A stretch of 64,000 nucleotides of DNA from Sphingomonas sp. (GTDB taxonomy: Bacteria > Pseudomonadota > Alphaproteobacteria > Sphingomonadales > Sphingomonadaceae). The stretch is taken from positions 930,001 through 994,000 of the forward strand of contig NZ_JAFKLZ010000001.1 of assembly GCF_017304615.1 (NCBI RefSeq), written 5' to 3'. A program made the position numbers and the translations under genes. The number at the start of each line of letters is the position of its first letter. The first letter of the stretch is position 1. Below, one piece after another: positions 29,730-39,178 of the stretch. The notes under the pieces are model-generated. The model did no database searches. It saw only the letters and a list, made by a program, of their open reading frames with translations, and was not told the origin of the DNA.

Positions 29730-30287
29730 ATGGCCGCCTATAACAAGGCCGATCTCGAACGCCGCATGGCCGGCAGCGTCGAGGCGTTGAAGAGCGATCT
29801 GGCGGGACTCCGTACGGGCCGCGCGTCGACCGCGTTGCTCGATCCGGTGACGGTCGAGGTCTATGGATCGCACATGCCACTGAACCAGGTCGCGACCGTG
29901 TCTGCGCCCGAACCGCGCATGCTGTCGGTGCAGGTGTGGGACAAGTCGAACATTGGGCCGGTCGAAAAGGCGATACGCTCGGCGGGGCTGGGTCTCAACC
30001 CGATCAACGACGGCAACACGCTGCGTCTGCCGATCCCGGATTTGACCGAGGAACGCCGCAAGGAACTGGCGAAGCTCGCCGGCAAATATGCCGAAGACGC
30101 CCGCATCGCCGCACGCAATGTGCGCCGCGACGGGATGGATTCGCTCAAGGCCGACGAGAAGAAGGGCGAGTTCGGCGAGGACGAGCGCAAGCGCTTGGAA
30201 ACCGAAGTCCAGAAGCTCACTGACAAGACGATCGCCGAGATCGATGCCGCGGCGGGCGCCAAGGAAAAGGAAATCCTGGGCCAGTGA
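29730..30287 (+). CDS. frr: Ribosome recycling factor
   Basis: 185 residues, standard length. With EF-G it splits post-termination ribosomes. Recognisable are [12 protein letters not shown], the central VSAPEPRML and [12 protein letters not shown], and the C-terminal helix with RNVRRDGMD. It overlaps uppS by 4 nt (GTGAAG at its end). Confidence 0.98.
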   Translation: MAAYNKADLERRMAGSVEALKSDLAGLRTGRASTALLDPVTVEVYGSHMPLNQVATVSAPEPRMLSVQVWDKSNIGPVEKAIRSAGLGLNPINDGNTLRLPIPDLTEERRKELAKLAGKYAEDARIAARNVRRDGMDSLKADEKKGEFGEDERKRLETEVQKLTDKTIAEIDAAAGAKEKEILGQ

Positions 30288-31027
30288 AGCCCATGGCCGC
30301 CAGCGACACGGCACATGCCGTGGCGGCGGCCGCTATGCCGCGCCACGTCGCGATCATCATGGACGGCAACGGGCGCTGGGCGAAGAAGCGCCACTTGCCG
30401 CGCCTTGCCGGTCACAAGGTGGGCGTGGAGGCGGTACGCAAGGTCACGCGCGCCGCGCGCGCGATGGGGATCGAGGCGCTGACGCTATACGCCTTCTCGT
30501 CGGAAAACTGGCGACGCCCCGAGGAGGAAGTCGGCGACCTGATGGGTCTGCTCCGCCATTTCATCAAGAGCGACCTCGCCGAACTGGTCAGTGAAAATGT
30601 GCGGTTGCGCGTGATCGGCGATTATCGGCGCTTCTCGGCCGATACTGTCGCGTTGATCGATGATGCGATGGCACGGACGGCGGGCAATACCGGTCCATTG
30701 CTGGTGATCGCGCTCAATTACGGATCGCAGGCCGAGCTGGCGCGCGCGGCGCAGGAACTCGCGCGGCGCGTGCGCGACAACGAGATGGCGGTCGAGGCGA
30801 TCGATGCCGACGCGATCGACGGGCTGCTCGAAACCCACGACCTGCCGCCGCTCGACCTCCTGATCCGGACCTCGGGCGAGCAACGCCTGTCCAACTTCCT
30901 GCTGTGGCAGGCGGCCTATGCCGAATTGCTGTTCGTCGACACGCTATGGCCCGATTTCGACGCCGGGACGTTGGCGGAGGCGATCGCCGCGTTCGGGCGG
31001 CGTCAGCGACGTTTCGGAGGCCTGTGA
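30284..31027 (+). CDS. uppS: Undecaprenyl diphosphate synthase
   Basis: Cis-prenyltransferase making the C55 lipid carrier for peptidoglycan and polysaccharides. 247 residues. The diphosphate-binding [13 protein letters not shown] is at about residues 24-36, [11 protein letters not shown] and the C-terminal [18 protein letters not shown] are diagnostic. It starts with GTG overlapping frr; an ATG at 30293 would shorten the N-terminus by three residues. Confidence 0.97.
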   Translation: MKPMAASDTAHAVAAAAMPRHVAIIMDGNGRWAKKRHLPRLAGHKVGVEAVRKVTRAARAMGIEALTLYAFSSENWRRPEEEVGDLMGLLRHFIKSDLAELVSENVRLRVIGDYRRFSADTVALIDDAMARTAGNTGPLLVIALNYGSQAELARAAQELARRVRDNEMAVEAIDADAIDGLLETHDLPPLDLLIRTSGEQRLSNFLLWQAAYAELLFVDTLWPDFDAGTLAEAIAAFGRRQRRFGGL

Positions 31028-31833
31028 GCGACACTTCCGCGCCCAAGCGACCACCCGAACTGGCGGTCCGCATCGTTACTGCCCTCGGTCTGATTGCGAT
31101 GGCGCTGGCCGCGATCATGTTCGGTGGGCTGTTGTTCTGGTTGCTCGCGGTCGCGCTGGGCATGGTGATGATGGCCGAATGGGCCGATCTGGTTTCCGCC
31201 TCGCCCAATCATAAGCGTCTCGCGCTCTATGCGCTGGTCGTGCCGCTGGCGATCATGGCGCCGACGGTCGGCGCTGGTCCGGGGTTCGTCGCGGTTGGGC
31301 TGATCGGCGCGGCATTCTTCTTCGTCGGCGCGACCACGAAGCGCGCGTGGCTGTCGTGGGGGATCGTCTACGTCGCCATCCCGATCCTCTCGCTGCTGCT
31401 GATCCGGCAGCAGAAGGATATCGGGCTGGTCTATACGTTGTGGACGCTGGCCCTGGTCTGGGCGTGCGACATCGGCGCGTATTTCGCCGGGCGCATGATC
31501 GGCGGTCCGAAGCTGGCGCCGGTCGTCAGCCCCAACAAGACATGGGCCGGGTTGGTCGGCGGGATGATCGCCGCGACGTTGTTCGCGGTCGCGATGCATT
31601 ACGGTTACGGCCTCGGGAAGGCCGCCGTGCTGGCGACGCCCTTCCTCGCGGTGCTCGCGCAATGCGGCGATTTGTTCGAAAGCTGGCTCAAGCGGCGCGC
31701 GGGGGCGAAGGACAGCGGCACGCTGTTTCCCGGGCATGGCGGCGTGCTCGACCGGCTCGACGGCGTCGTACCCGTTGCGCCCGCGGCGGCATTGCTGGTG
31801 GTCGTGCTGCCCAAGCTGTTCGGCTTGTCGTGA
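31024..31833 (+). CDS. cdsA: Phosphatidate cytidylyltransferase
   Basis: Makes CDP-diacylglycerol, the precursor used by pssA in this window. 269 residues with about seven helices. The signature near the C-terminus is SPNKTWAGLVGG followed by CGDLFESWLKRRAGAKDSG and HGGVLDRLDG. GTG start at 31024 overlaps the uppS stop by 4 nt. Confidence 0.95.
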   Translation: MSDTSAPKRPPELAVRIVTALGLIAMALAAIMFGGLLFWLLAVALGMVMMAEWADLVSASPNHKRLALYALVVPLAIMAPTVGAGPGFVAVGLIGAAFFFVGATTKRAWLSWGIVYVAIPILSLLLIRQQKDIGLVYTLWTLALVWACDIGAYFAGRMIGGPKLAPVVSPNKTWAGLVGGMIAATLFAVAMHYGYGLGKAAVLATPFLAVLAQCGDLFESWLKRRAGAKDSGTLFPGHGGVLDRLDGVVPVAPAAALLVVVLPKLFGLS

Positions 31834-32996
31834 AGACCGTCACGATATTGGGCGCGACCGGGTCGGTCGGTACCTCGACGCTCGACTTGATCGAGCGCGC
31901 GCCCGAGGCATTTCGAGTAAAGGCGCTTACCGCCAATTGCGATGTCGATCGACTGGTGGCGGCGGCGATCCGCACCGAGGCCGAACTGGCGGTGGTTGCC
32001 GATGAACGCTGCCTGCCCGCGCTGCGCGAGGCGCTTCATGACACCGGCATCGCCGCTGCGGGTGGATACAAGGCCGTGTGCGATGCGGCCCGGAGCGGCG
32101 CGGACCTCACCATGGCAGCGATCGTCGGCTGTGCGGGTCTACGGCCGGTCATGGCGGCGGTCGAACAGGGCGGGACGGTCGTGCTTGCAAACAAGGAGCC
32201 GCTGGTGTCGGCGGGCGACGTGATCCTCGCCGCGGCCAAGGCGAGCGGCGCGACGCTGCTGCCCGCCGATTCCGAGCACAACGCGATCTTCCAGTGCTTC
32301 GCGCCGGAGCAGGCCGGCCGGGTGCGCCGCATCGTGCTGACCGCGAGCGGCGGCCCGTTCCGCGACTGGACGATCGAGCGGATGCGCGCCGTCACGCCAG
32401 AACAGGCCGTCGCGCACCCCAATTGGTCGATGGGCGCCAAGATTTCGGTCGATTCGGCGACGCTGATGAACAAGGGCCTCGAACTGATCGAGGCGGCACG
32501 GCTGTTCCCGGTCGATCCGGACCGGATCGAGATCGTGGTCCATCCGCAATCGGTGATCCATTCGATGGTCGAATATATGGACGGATCGACGCTGGCGCAG
32601 CTCGGCCCGCCCGACATGCGCGTGCCGATCGCGCATTGCCTCGCCTGGCCCGACCGCATGGAAACGCCGATGGCCCCGCTCGATCTGGTTGCGATCGGAC
32701 GGCTCGATTTCGAAGCGCCGGACGAAGAGCGCTTTCCCGCTCTGGGGCTGGCGCGGCGTGCGCTCGACGCTGGCGGGGCGCGGCCGGCCATCCTCAATGC
32801 GGCGAACGAAGTCGCCGTTGCCGCGTTTCTCGACCGCAAGATCGGCTTCCTCGAAATTGCCGCAATCGTCGCCGATACGCTCGATCGCTACGACCCGCCG
32901 GCGCCGGAGACGCTGGACGACGTACTGGCTATCGATGCCGAAGCGCGTACCATGGCGGGGGCGATGGTTGGGTCTGGCGAGTTGAGGATTGCTTGA
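31830..32996 (+). CDS. dxr: 1-deoxy-D-xylulose 5-phosphate reductoisomerase
   Basis: First committed step of the MEP isoprenoid pathway; ispDF later in the window supplies steps two and four. 388 residues. NADPH site ILGATGSVGTSTL, metal site LPADSEHNAIFQ, and SVDSATLMNKGLE are visible. GTG start overlaps the cdsA stop by 4 nt. Confidence 0.97.
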   Translation: MKTVTILGATGSVGTSTLDLIERAPEAFRVKALTANCDVDRLVAAAIRTEAELAVVADERCLPALREALHDTGIAAAGGYKAVCDAARSGADLTMAAIVGCAGLRPVMAAVEQGGTVVLANKEPLVSAGDVILAAAKASGATLLPADSEHNAIFQCFAPEQAGRVRRIVLTASGGPFRDWTIERMRAVTPEQAVAHPNWSMGAKISVDSATLMNKGLELIEAARLFPVDPDRIEIVVHPQSVIHSMVEYMDGSTLAQLGPPDMRVPIAHCLAWPDRMETPMAPLDLVAIGRLDFEAPDEERFPALGLARRALDAGGARPAILNAANEVAVAAFLDRKIGFLEIAAIVADTLDRYDPPAPETLDDVLAIDAEARTMAGAMVGSGELRIA

Positions 32997-33000
32997 GTTG

Positions 33001-34131
33001 ATGCAGAGCCCCGGTTTCCTTCTGACGATCGCCGCGTTCCTGCTGATGCTGGGGCCGCTCGTGTTCATTCACGAGCTTGGGCACTATTTCGTCGGTCGCT
33101 GGTGCGGCATCAAGGCGGACGTGTTCTCGATCGGGTTCGGGCGCGAGATCGCCGGCTGGACCGACAAGCGCGGTACACGGTGGAAGCTGAGCCTGTTGCC
33201 GCTGGGCGGCTATGTTCGTTTCGCCGGGGACATGAGTCCGGCCGGGCTGAGCGATCCGGCATGGCTGGCGCTGCCGCCCGAGGAACGCGCCAAGACCTTC
33301 CAGTCCAAGCCAGTGTGGCAGCGTGCGCTGGTTGTGCTGGCCGGGCCGTTCGCCAACTTCCTGCTGGCATTCCTGATTCTGCTCGGGTTCGTCGTGGCCT
33401 ATGGCCAAAGCACGACAACGACTGAAGTGGGCACGATTCAACCCAACAGCGCCGCGGCGACTGCCGGGTTGCAGCCCGGTGACCGCATCACCGCCCTCAA
33501 TGGCCGGTCGATGGATAAGTTCGATGACATGGTCTTCTACATCGTCATCCGTGCCGGCCAGCAGGTCCGGGTGGATTTCGATCGTGACGGACAGAAATTG
33601 TCGCGTAACGTCGTGATCGGCACGGATCGTAGCAAGGACAAGTTCGGCAACGTCCAGGAACGCGGACTGCTGGGCGTCGGGCCGGCGGCGCCGAGCGCCG
33701 CCCCGGTCAGCTTGCTCGATGCACCGGGCGTCGCGTTTCGGTACGCCAGCGACATTGTCGGTGTAACTGCGACGACGCTGGGTCAGCTTGTCATCGGGCA
33801 ACGTTCGGTCAAAGACATGTCGGGCATTGTCGGCATGGCTAAGACGTCCGGCGAACAACTGACCCTCGGCTGGGTCGCATTTGTCTATTTGGCTGTGTTC
33901 ATCTCGATTAACTTGGGGTTCATCAACCTCTTGCCAATCCCGATGCTGGATGGAGGACATTTGCTGTTCTACGCGATCGAGGCGGTACGACGGCGCCCGG
34001 TAAGTCCGGAAATACAGGAATGGGCGTTTCGCGGCGGATTGGCGGCAATTCTGATGCTGTTTCTGGTCGTTACCTTCAACGATCTCGGGAAGATCGGTTT
34101 GTGGCAGCATCTGGCCGGGTTGATCGGCTGA
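33001..34131 (+). CDS. rseP: RIP metalloprotease RseP (site-2 protease)
   Basis: Inner-membrane zinc protease that cleaves anti-sigma factors and signal-peptide remnants. 376 residues. Zinc motif HELGH at residues 24-28 in the first helix, one PDZ domain at about 135-225 (TAGLQPGDRITALNG), and the second metal site LDGGHLLFY near the C-terminus. I use ATG at 33001; TTG codons at 32989 and 32998 are alternatives. The gene follows dxr without a gap and precedes bamA, the usual order. Confidence 0.95.
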   Translation: MQSPGFLLTIAAFLLMLGPLVFIHELGHYFVGRWCGIKADVFSIGFGREIAGWTDKRGTRWKLSLLPLGGYVRFAGDMSPAGLSDPAWLALPPEERAKTFQSKPVWQRALVVLAGPFANFLLAFLILLGFVVAYGQSTTTTEVGTIQPNSAAATAGLQPGDRITALNGRSMDKFDDMVFYIVIRAGQQVRVDFDRDGQKLSRNVVIGTDRSKDKFGNVQERGLLGVGPAAPSAAPVSLLDAPGVAFRYASDIVGVTATTLGQLVIGQRSVKDMSGIVGMAKTSGEQLTLGWVAFVYLAVFISINLGFINLLPIPMLDGGHLLFYAIEAVRRRPVSPEIQEWAFRGGLAAILMLFLVVTFNDLGKIGLWQHLAGLIG

Positions 34132-34199
34132 CCCGGTTAGGGCAGGGCGGGCGCGCCCGAATTTACGCGACGGCAAATGTCTCCGGCTGGGGTGGTAGA

Positions 34200-36968
34200 G
34201 TGAAGGTTATCAAGGTTACGACGTTCGGAGCGCGCGCCGCCGCGACTTTGCTGGCCGGCACCATGCTGTCGGGCGTGCCGCTGGCGAACGCACAGACTGC
34301 GCCGAACACGGCTGCACCAAAGACCAAGACGCCGGCCCTGGCGGCGACCCCTGCGCCGGCGCCTGTTCCGGCCCCCGCGCCGCAACACGTCATCAAGTCG
34401 CTCCGCGTCGAGGGATCGCAGCGCATCGAGCCGGAAACGGTGCTCAGCTATACCAAACTGCGGACCGGCCAAGTCTATACCAACGAAATCCTCGACCAGG
34501 CGCTGCGCGACCTGCTCGCGAGCGATTTGTTCGCCGACGTGTCTATCGCCGGCGTCGAAACCGGCGACATCACGATCCGCATCCGCGAAAACCCGATCAT
34601 CAACCGCGTTTTGCTGGAGGGTAACAAGACGCTCAAATCGGACAAGATCACCAAGGAAATCAAGCTCGCCCCGCGGCAGATCTTCACCCGCACCGCGGTT
34701 CGCCAGGACGTCGCGCGCATCATCGAGCTGTATCGCCGCCAGGGCCGTTTTGCCGCGCGGATCGAGCCCAAGATGGTCAGCCTCGACCAGAACCGCGTCG
34801 ACATCGTGTTCGAGATCAGCGAGGGCCCGAAGTCCAAGGTCCGCGCGATCAACATCATCGGCAACACCGTCTTTTCCGATTCAAAGCTGCGCGAACAGAT
34901 GGTGACGAAGCAGGCTCGGCTGACGCGCTTCTTCTCGTCCAACACGTCCTACGATCAGGATCGGCTCGCGTATGACCAGCAGAAGCTGCGCCAATTCTAT
35001 CTGACCGAGGGATACGCCGATTTCCGTGTCACCTCGGCGGTCGCCGAACTGACGCCGGACAAGAAGGACTTCATCATCACTTATGTGGTGGAAGAAGGGC
35101 CGCGTTATAAGTTCGGCGACATAACCGTCGACAGCGACATTCGCGACTTCGACAATAACAAGCTGGCTGCCACGCTGGTCGCCAAAAAGGGCGAGTGGTT
35201 CAACGCCAAGAAGGTCGAGGATTCGGTCACGTCGTTGAACGAGTCGGCCGGGTTGTTCGGCTATGCCTTTACGGACGTGAACCCTGATTATCAGCGTGAC
35301 GCCGACAACCTGACCATGTCGGTCAATTTCCACATCGCCGAGGCGAAGCGGACCTATGTCGAGCGGATCGAGGTCACCGGTAACCGCAACACGCAGGACA
35401 AGGTGATCCGGCGCGAGATCCGCATGGCGGAAGGCGACGCGTTCAACAGCTTCCAGATCAAGCGGTCGCAGGACCGTATCAACAGCCTGGGGTTCTTCCA
35501 GGACAAATTCGAGATCAAGAATGAGCAGGGATCAGCGCCTGATCGCGTGATCCTGAACGCCAACGTCGAGGAAAAGCCGACCGGCGAACTGTCGCTGTCG
35601 GCAGGCTATTCGAGCCTTGAGCGCTTCATCATCCAGGCTGGCATCACCCAGCGCAACTTCCGCGGCAAAGGCCAGGAGTTGCGCGCCAACGTCGATTATT
35701 CGGTCTATTCGAAGTCGATCCAGCTCGGCTTTACCGAGCCCTACCTGTTCGACAAGAACATCGCGCTCGGCGTCGATGTGTTCCGCCGCGACTATAATTC
35801 GTTCAACTACCTCGGCGATCAGCGCCAGACCACTTACTCACAGGTGTCGACCGGCTTCCAGGTCCGCTTCGGCGTGCCGTTGACCGAATATTGGTCCCTG
35901 TCGGGCCGATATGGACTTACCTACGACCAGGTCGGCCTCGATAAGGCTACCTATTATTCCGACACCAACAGCGACGGAATCGTCGATACGTGCGATCCAC
36001 TCAAGGCCGGACGCTATCTCTGCGAGGCGATCGGCAATCGCGTGACATCGGCGGTGGGTTATTCGCTGGTGTTCAACAGCCTCAACAGCGGCTTGCGGCC
36101 GACCGCGGGTCAGCGCTTGGTGTTCAGCCAGGACTTTGCGGGACTGGGTGGCGACGTGCGGTATATCCGTTCGCGGATCGAGGGCTCCAAATACTGGAAT
36201 CTGGGCAAGGGATTCATCTTCTCGATCAACGCGGAAGGCGGCTATATCAAGTCGCTGGAAAAGAGCCGCGGCCCGGGTATCGACCCCGTGCGGATCACTG
36301 ATCGCTTCTATCTTGGTGAACCGCAGATTCGCGGCTTCGACATTCGCGGCGTCGGCCCGCGCGTCCAGCGTATTCCGTACATTACCGACAGCAACGGCGA
36401 CCAGATCCTGCAGACCGATCGTAACCAGATCGTCGATGACGCGTTGGGCGGCCGGGCTTATTACATGGTGCGTTTCGAGATCGAGCCTCCATTGTCGGGC
36501 GGTGTGCGTGAACTGGGCCTGCGTCCGTCGATCTTCATGGATGTCGGTGCAGTGTTCGGCATCAAGCGTCCGTTGCCGACGGCGACTTTCCCGACTCACG
36601 TCGACCCGACCACCGGCAAGACCATCGTCGACCCGATCATCACGCCGATTACCGACAGCAGCGGTCATCCGCTTTACGGCTACACGCTGCCCGATGGCAC
36701 CGGGTCGACGACGACGTGCCCGGCCGGCCTGCCCGACGGCAATGGCGGCTGTAACGGCGTGACGCCCAACTCGGCGCTCACCAACACGATCTCGCCGTTC
36801 CTCGAGCGCTTCCTGGGCGATTCACCCAAGCCGCGCCTGTCGATCGGGTTCGGCGTCAATTGGAACTCGCCGTTCGGGCCGCTCCGCATCGATATCGCAA
36901 AAGCGCTGCTCCACCAGAAGGGCGACGACACCAAGCTTGTTACTTTCAACGTAGGGACTCAATTCTGA
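34200..36968 (+). CDS. bamA: Outer membrane protein assembly factor BamA
   Basis: Central beta-barrel insertase of the outer membrane. 922 residues, longer than E. coli BamA (810). A signal peptide ends near ANAQ, five POTRA domains lie at about 60-470, and the 16-strand barrel follows, ending in VGTQF with a terminal Phe. LGEPQIRGFDIRGVGPR carries the conserved VRGF-like (IRGF) lid motif. Unusual are two Cys pairs in predicted surface loops (C598/C608 and C840/C851) and two DxNxD calcium-type loops at residues 588 and 730. GTG at 34200 starts the mature signal sequence. Confidence 0.95.
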   Translation: MKVIKVTTFGARAAATLLAGTMLSGVPLANAQTAPNTAAPKTKTPALAATPAPAPVPAPAPQHVIKSLRVEGSQRIEPETVLSYTKLRTGQVYTNEILDQALRDLLASDLFADVSIAGVETGDITIRIRENPIINRVLLEGNKTLKSDKITKEIKLAPRQIFTRTAVRQDVARIIELYRRQGRFAARIEPKMVSLDQNRVDIVFEISEGPKSKVRAINIIGNTVFSDSKLREQMVTKQARLTRFFSSNTSYDQDRLAYDQQKLRQFYLTEGYADFRVTSAVAELTPDKKDFIITYVVEEGPRYKFGDITVDSDIRDFDNNKLAATLVAKKGEWFNAKKVEDSVTSLNESAGLFGYAFTDVNPDYQRDADNLTMSVNFHIAEAKRTYVERIEVTGNRNTQDKVIRREIRMAEGDAFNSFQIKRSQDRINSLGFFQDKFEIKNEQGSAPDRVILNANVEEKPTGELSLSAGYSSLERFIIQAGITQRNFRGKGQELRANVDYSVYSKSIQLGFTEPYLFDKNIALGVDVFRRDYNSFNYLGDQRQTTYSQVSTGFQVRFGVPLTEYWSLSGRYGLTYDQVGLDKATYYSDTNSDGIVDTCDPLKAGRYLCEAIGNRVTSAVGYSLVFNSLNSGLRPTAGQRLVFSQDFAGLGGDVRYIRSRIEGSKYWNLGKGFIFSINAEGGYIKSLEKSRGPGIDPVRITDRFYLGEPQIRGFDIRGVGPRVQRIPYITDSNGDQILQTDRNQIVDDALGGRAYYMVRFEIEPPLSGGVRELGLRPSIFMDVGAVFGIKRPLPTATFPTHVDPTTGKTIVDPIITPITDSSGHPLYGYTLPDGTGSTTTCPAGLPDGNGGCNGVTPNSALTNTISPFLERFLGDSPKPRLSIGFGVNWNSPFGPLRIDIAKALLHQKGDDTKLVTFNVGTQF

Positions 36969-37624
36969 TGAAGACCAAATTCACCTATCTCGGGCTCGGC
37001 GCGATTGCGCTGACCGCCGCGCTCGCCGCTGCGCCGGCACAGGCTCAGACGGTCGCGACCGCCGATTTCGACGGCGCCGTCGTGAAGACCAAGGCGTTCA
37101 CCACCGCAAACACCACGATTACCACGACCTACAAGACGCAGATCACCGCGATCGAAGGGTATCAGAAGGAGCTGCAGGCACTGCTGGCGCCGTTCGACAC
37201 CAACAAGGACAACCAGATCGACGACAACGAGCTGCGCGCGGCGCAGGCGAGCCCGTCCTGGGCGACCGTTGTAGCAAAGCAGCAGCAGATCAACACCACG
37301 CAGGCGCCGATCTCCCGTGCTCAGGCCTATGTGTTCGAGCAGGTCTCGGCCAAGCTTAATCAGGCGGTTCAGGCCGTAATCACCGCTCGCGGTCTTTCTT
37401 TGATCGTCAAGCCGGACGCCGTGGTCTGGGCTAATCAGGTCGGCAACATCACGCCGGCGATCACCGCCGAGCTCGACAAGCTGGTGCCGACGGCCAACGC
37501 CGTGCCGCCCGCCACCTGGCAGCCGGGCGGTCAGCCCGCGCCGGCTACGGGCGCGGCTCCCACGACGCCGGCTCCGGCGACCGCGGCTCCGGCTCCCACT
37601 GGTGGTAAGAAGCCGGGCCGTTGA
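36968..37624 (+). CDS. OmpH/Skp family periplasmic chaperone with an EF-hand-like loop
   Basis: 218 residues with a signal peptide ([27 protein letters not shown]), then a start typical of OmpH ([16 protein letters not shown]) and helical arms. Skp holds unfolded outer-membrane proteins on the way to BamA. Residues 77-88 read [12 protein letters not shown], which matches all ligand positions of an EF-hand loop (D1, N3, D5, I8, D9, E12). The Pro/Ala-rich C-terminal tail (from about 182) is low complexity. It overlaps bamA by one base and fabZ by 4 nt. Confidence 0.85.
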   Translation: MKTKFTYLGLGAIALTAALAAAPAQAQTVATADFDGAVVKTKAFTTANTTITTTYKTQITAIEGYQKELQALLAPFDTNKDNQIDDNELRAAQASPSWATVVAKQQQINTTQAPISRAQAYVFEQVSAKLNQAVQAVITARGLSLIVKPDAVVWANQVGNITPAITAELDKLVPTANAVPPATWQPGGQPAPATGAAPTTPAPATAAPAPTGGKKPGR

Positions 37625-38097
37625 CCGAGGAAGCGGCAGCGACGTCGATCGGCCCGCTTGATATTAAGCGGGTGATGGCGGCGTTGCCGCATCGCTATCC
37701 GATGCTGCTGGTCGATCGGGTCGAGGAACTCGTCGTCGATCAGCGCATCACCGCCATCAAGGCAGTGAGCATGAACGAGGAGTTCTTTCAGGGGCATTTC
37801 CCGGGAAGGCCGATCATGCCCGGCGTGCTTCAGATCGAGGCGCTCGCGCAGGCGGCGGGTGTGCTCGCTGTCGAGAGTCTCGGCCTCGCGGGGTCGGGCA
37901 AGCTCGTCTATTTCATGTCGATCGACGGAGTGAAGTTCAGGAAGCCGGTCGAACCCGGTGTCCTGCTCAAGCTCGAGGTCGAGTTCGTCCAGAAGCGCAG
38001 CCGTGTGTGCAAGTTCGCGGGCAAGGCGACGCTGAATGGCGAAATCGCGACCGAATGCGAATTCACGGCGATGATCGCGGACCCGCCGAGCGACTGA
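37621..38097 (+). CDS. fabZ: 3-hydroxyacyl-ACP dehydratase FabZ
   Basis: Hot-dog-fold dehydratase of fatty-acid elongation, 158 residues. [13 protein letters not shown] and the catalytic helix [17 protein letters not shown] are diagnostic. TTG start at 37621 overlaps the chaperone gene stop (TTGA). In LPS-making alphaproteobacteria lpxD precedes and lpxA follows this gene; neither is present. Confidence 0.96.
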   Translation: MTEEAAATSIGPLDIKRVMAALPHRYPMLLVDRVEELVVDQRITAIKAVSMNEEFFQGHFPGRPIMPGVLQIEALAQAAGVLAVESLGLAGSGKLVYFMSIDGVKFRKPVEPGVLLKLEVEFVQKRSRVCKFAGKATLNGEIATECEFTAMIADPPSD

Positions 38098-38192
38098 CGT
38101 TCCAACCAATGTTGAAAATGCGTCGCGCCTCTGCTAGGCGCGCGCCCTTCGCTGCCGGTCGGAAACCGGCGGCACTATCCAAGGAATTTGCT

Positions 38193-38423
38193 GTGAAAGC
38201 CGATACGCACCCCGATTACCACATGATCAAGGTCCAGATGACTGACGGCACCGTGTACGAGACTCGCTCCACCTGGGGTAAGGAAGGCGACACGATGACG
38301 CTCGAGATCGATCCATTGTCGCACCCGGCCTGGACCGGCGGCCGCGGCCAGATGCTCGATGCGGGTGGTCAGGTGGCGCGCTTCAACAAGCGCTTCGGCG
38401 GGCTGAATCTCGGCAAGAAATAA
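38193..38423 (+). CDS. rpmE: 50S ribosomal protein L31
   Basis: 76 residues from a GTG with AAGGA 7-12 nt upstream. [18 protein letters not shown] and RFNKRFGGL match L31. There are no cysteines, so it is the zinc-independent (C-minus) form. An intrinsic terminator follows. Start further upstream in the frame would run through the fabZ end. Confidence 0.95.
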   Translation: MKADTHPDYHMIKVQMTDGTVYETRSTWGKEGDTMTLEIDPLSHPAWTGGRGQMLDAGGQVARFNKRFGGLNLGKK

Positions 38424-38447
38424 GCCGCATTTTAGCTGAGTCATTCG

Positions 38448-38478
38448 ACGCCGCGTTCCCTTGTCGGGAGCGCGGCGT
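38448..38478 (+). terminator. Intrinsic terminator of rpmE
   Basis: 13-bp stem (ACGCCGCGTTCCC with GGGAGCGCGGCGT, one G-T pair) and 5-nt loop, followed by TGTCGTTTGT. It begins 24 nt after the rpmE stop. Confidence 0.8.
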
Positions 38479-38490
38479 TGTCGTTTGTGC

Positions 38491-38505
38491 TTAACGCGTC
38501 GTTAG
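38491..38505 (+). promoter_or_regulatory. CtrA-like binding site before the PilZ gene
   Basis: TTAACGCGTCGTTAG matches the alphaproteobacterial CtrA consensus TTAA-N7-TTAA with one mismatch in the last base. It ends 25 nt before the PilZ start codon. I found no other near-match in the intergenic parts of the window. Confidence 0.5.
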
Positions 38506-38530
38506 GTATCGTCGGGCTAGCATTTCCGTC

Positions 38531-38869
38531 ATGGAAGCTTTGCAAACCGATATTCGCGCCGAATTCGAACCCGCGTTTGCCGGGGGAAAGCAGCGCAGCC
38601 GTCGCTCGCCGGTATCGCTGGATGCCAAGCTGGGCAGGGGCGGCCTGGACCGCACGCTATGCCGGGTCACCGACCTGTCGCGTCAGGGTGCACGAATCAG
38701 CAGTTATTCGGCGATGAAGAAGGACGCGTCGATCTGGCTGACGTTGCCCGGTATCGGCCAGATCGCCGCGACGGTCCGGTGGGCGGACGACTTCTGCGCC
38801 GGGTGTCAGTTCGACGAGCCGTTACCCGACTATCAGTTCGATATGCTGGTGGCGGTCGGGAGGGCGTAA
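38531..38869 (+). CDS. PilZ domain protein
   Basis: 112-residue stand-alone PilZ-type beta barrel. The DLSRQGARI segment fits the DxSxxG c-di-GMP motif at about residues 47-54. The partner RxxxR motif is not clean: the basic stretch KQRSRR at residues 20-25 sits in the right place but with different spacing, so c-di-GMP binding is uncertain. Such proteins tune motility, adhesion or polysaccharide output. It has its own promoter region with a CtrA-like box. Confidence 0.8.
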   Translation: MEALQTDIRAEFEPAFAGGKQRSRRSPVSLDAKLGRGGLDRTLCRVTDLSRQGARISSYSAMKKDASIWLTLPGIGQIAATVRWADDFCAGCQFDEPLPDYQFDMLVAVGRA

Positions 38870-38995
38870 CGCCGCAGTCTTTGAAATCGCGAGTATAACG
38901 CGGAAGTGAATTCGGCGTCGTTGGACGTCGCTGGCGCGAAGCCGCCGCGCTTGCGCGTGGGGCGTTGAGCTTCGCTGACTTCCCAAGCTGCGCGG

Positions 38996-39085
<90 letters not shown>

Positions 39086-39178
39086 GCGCTGGCGGGCTTT
39101 TGGGGAAGGGCGGCGATTTGTGCAAGTCGTGCGACGACAGGGATTCCCGTAAGCCCGCGACTGTGGCACGCTAACGTC

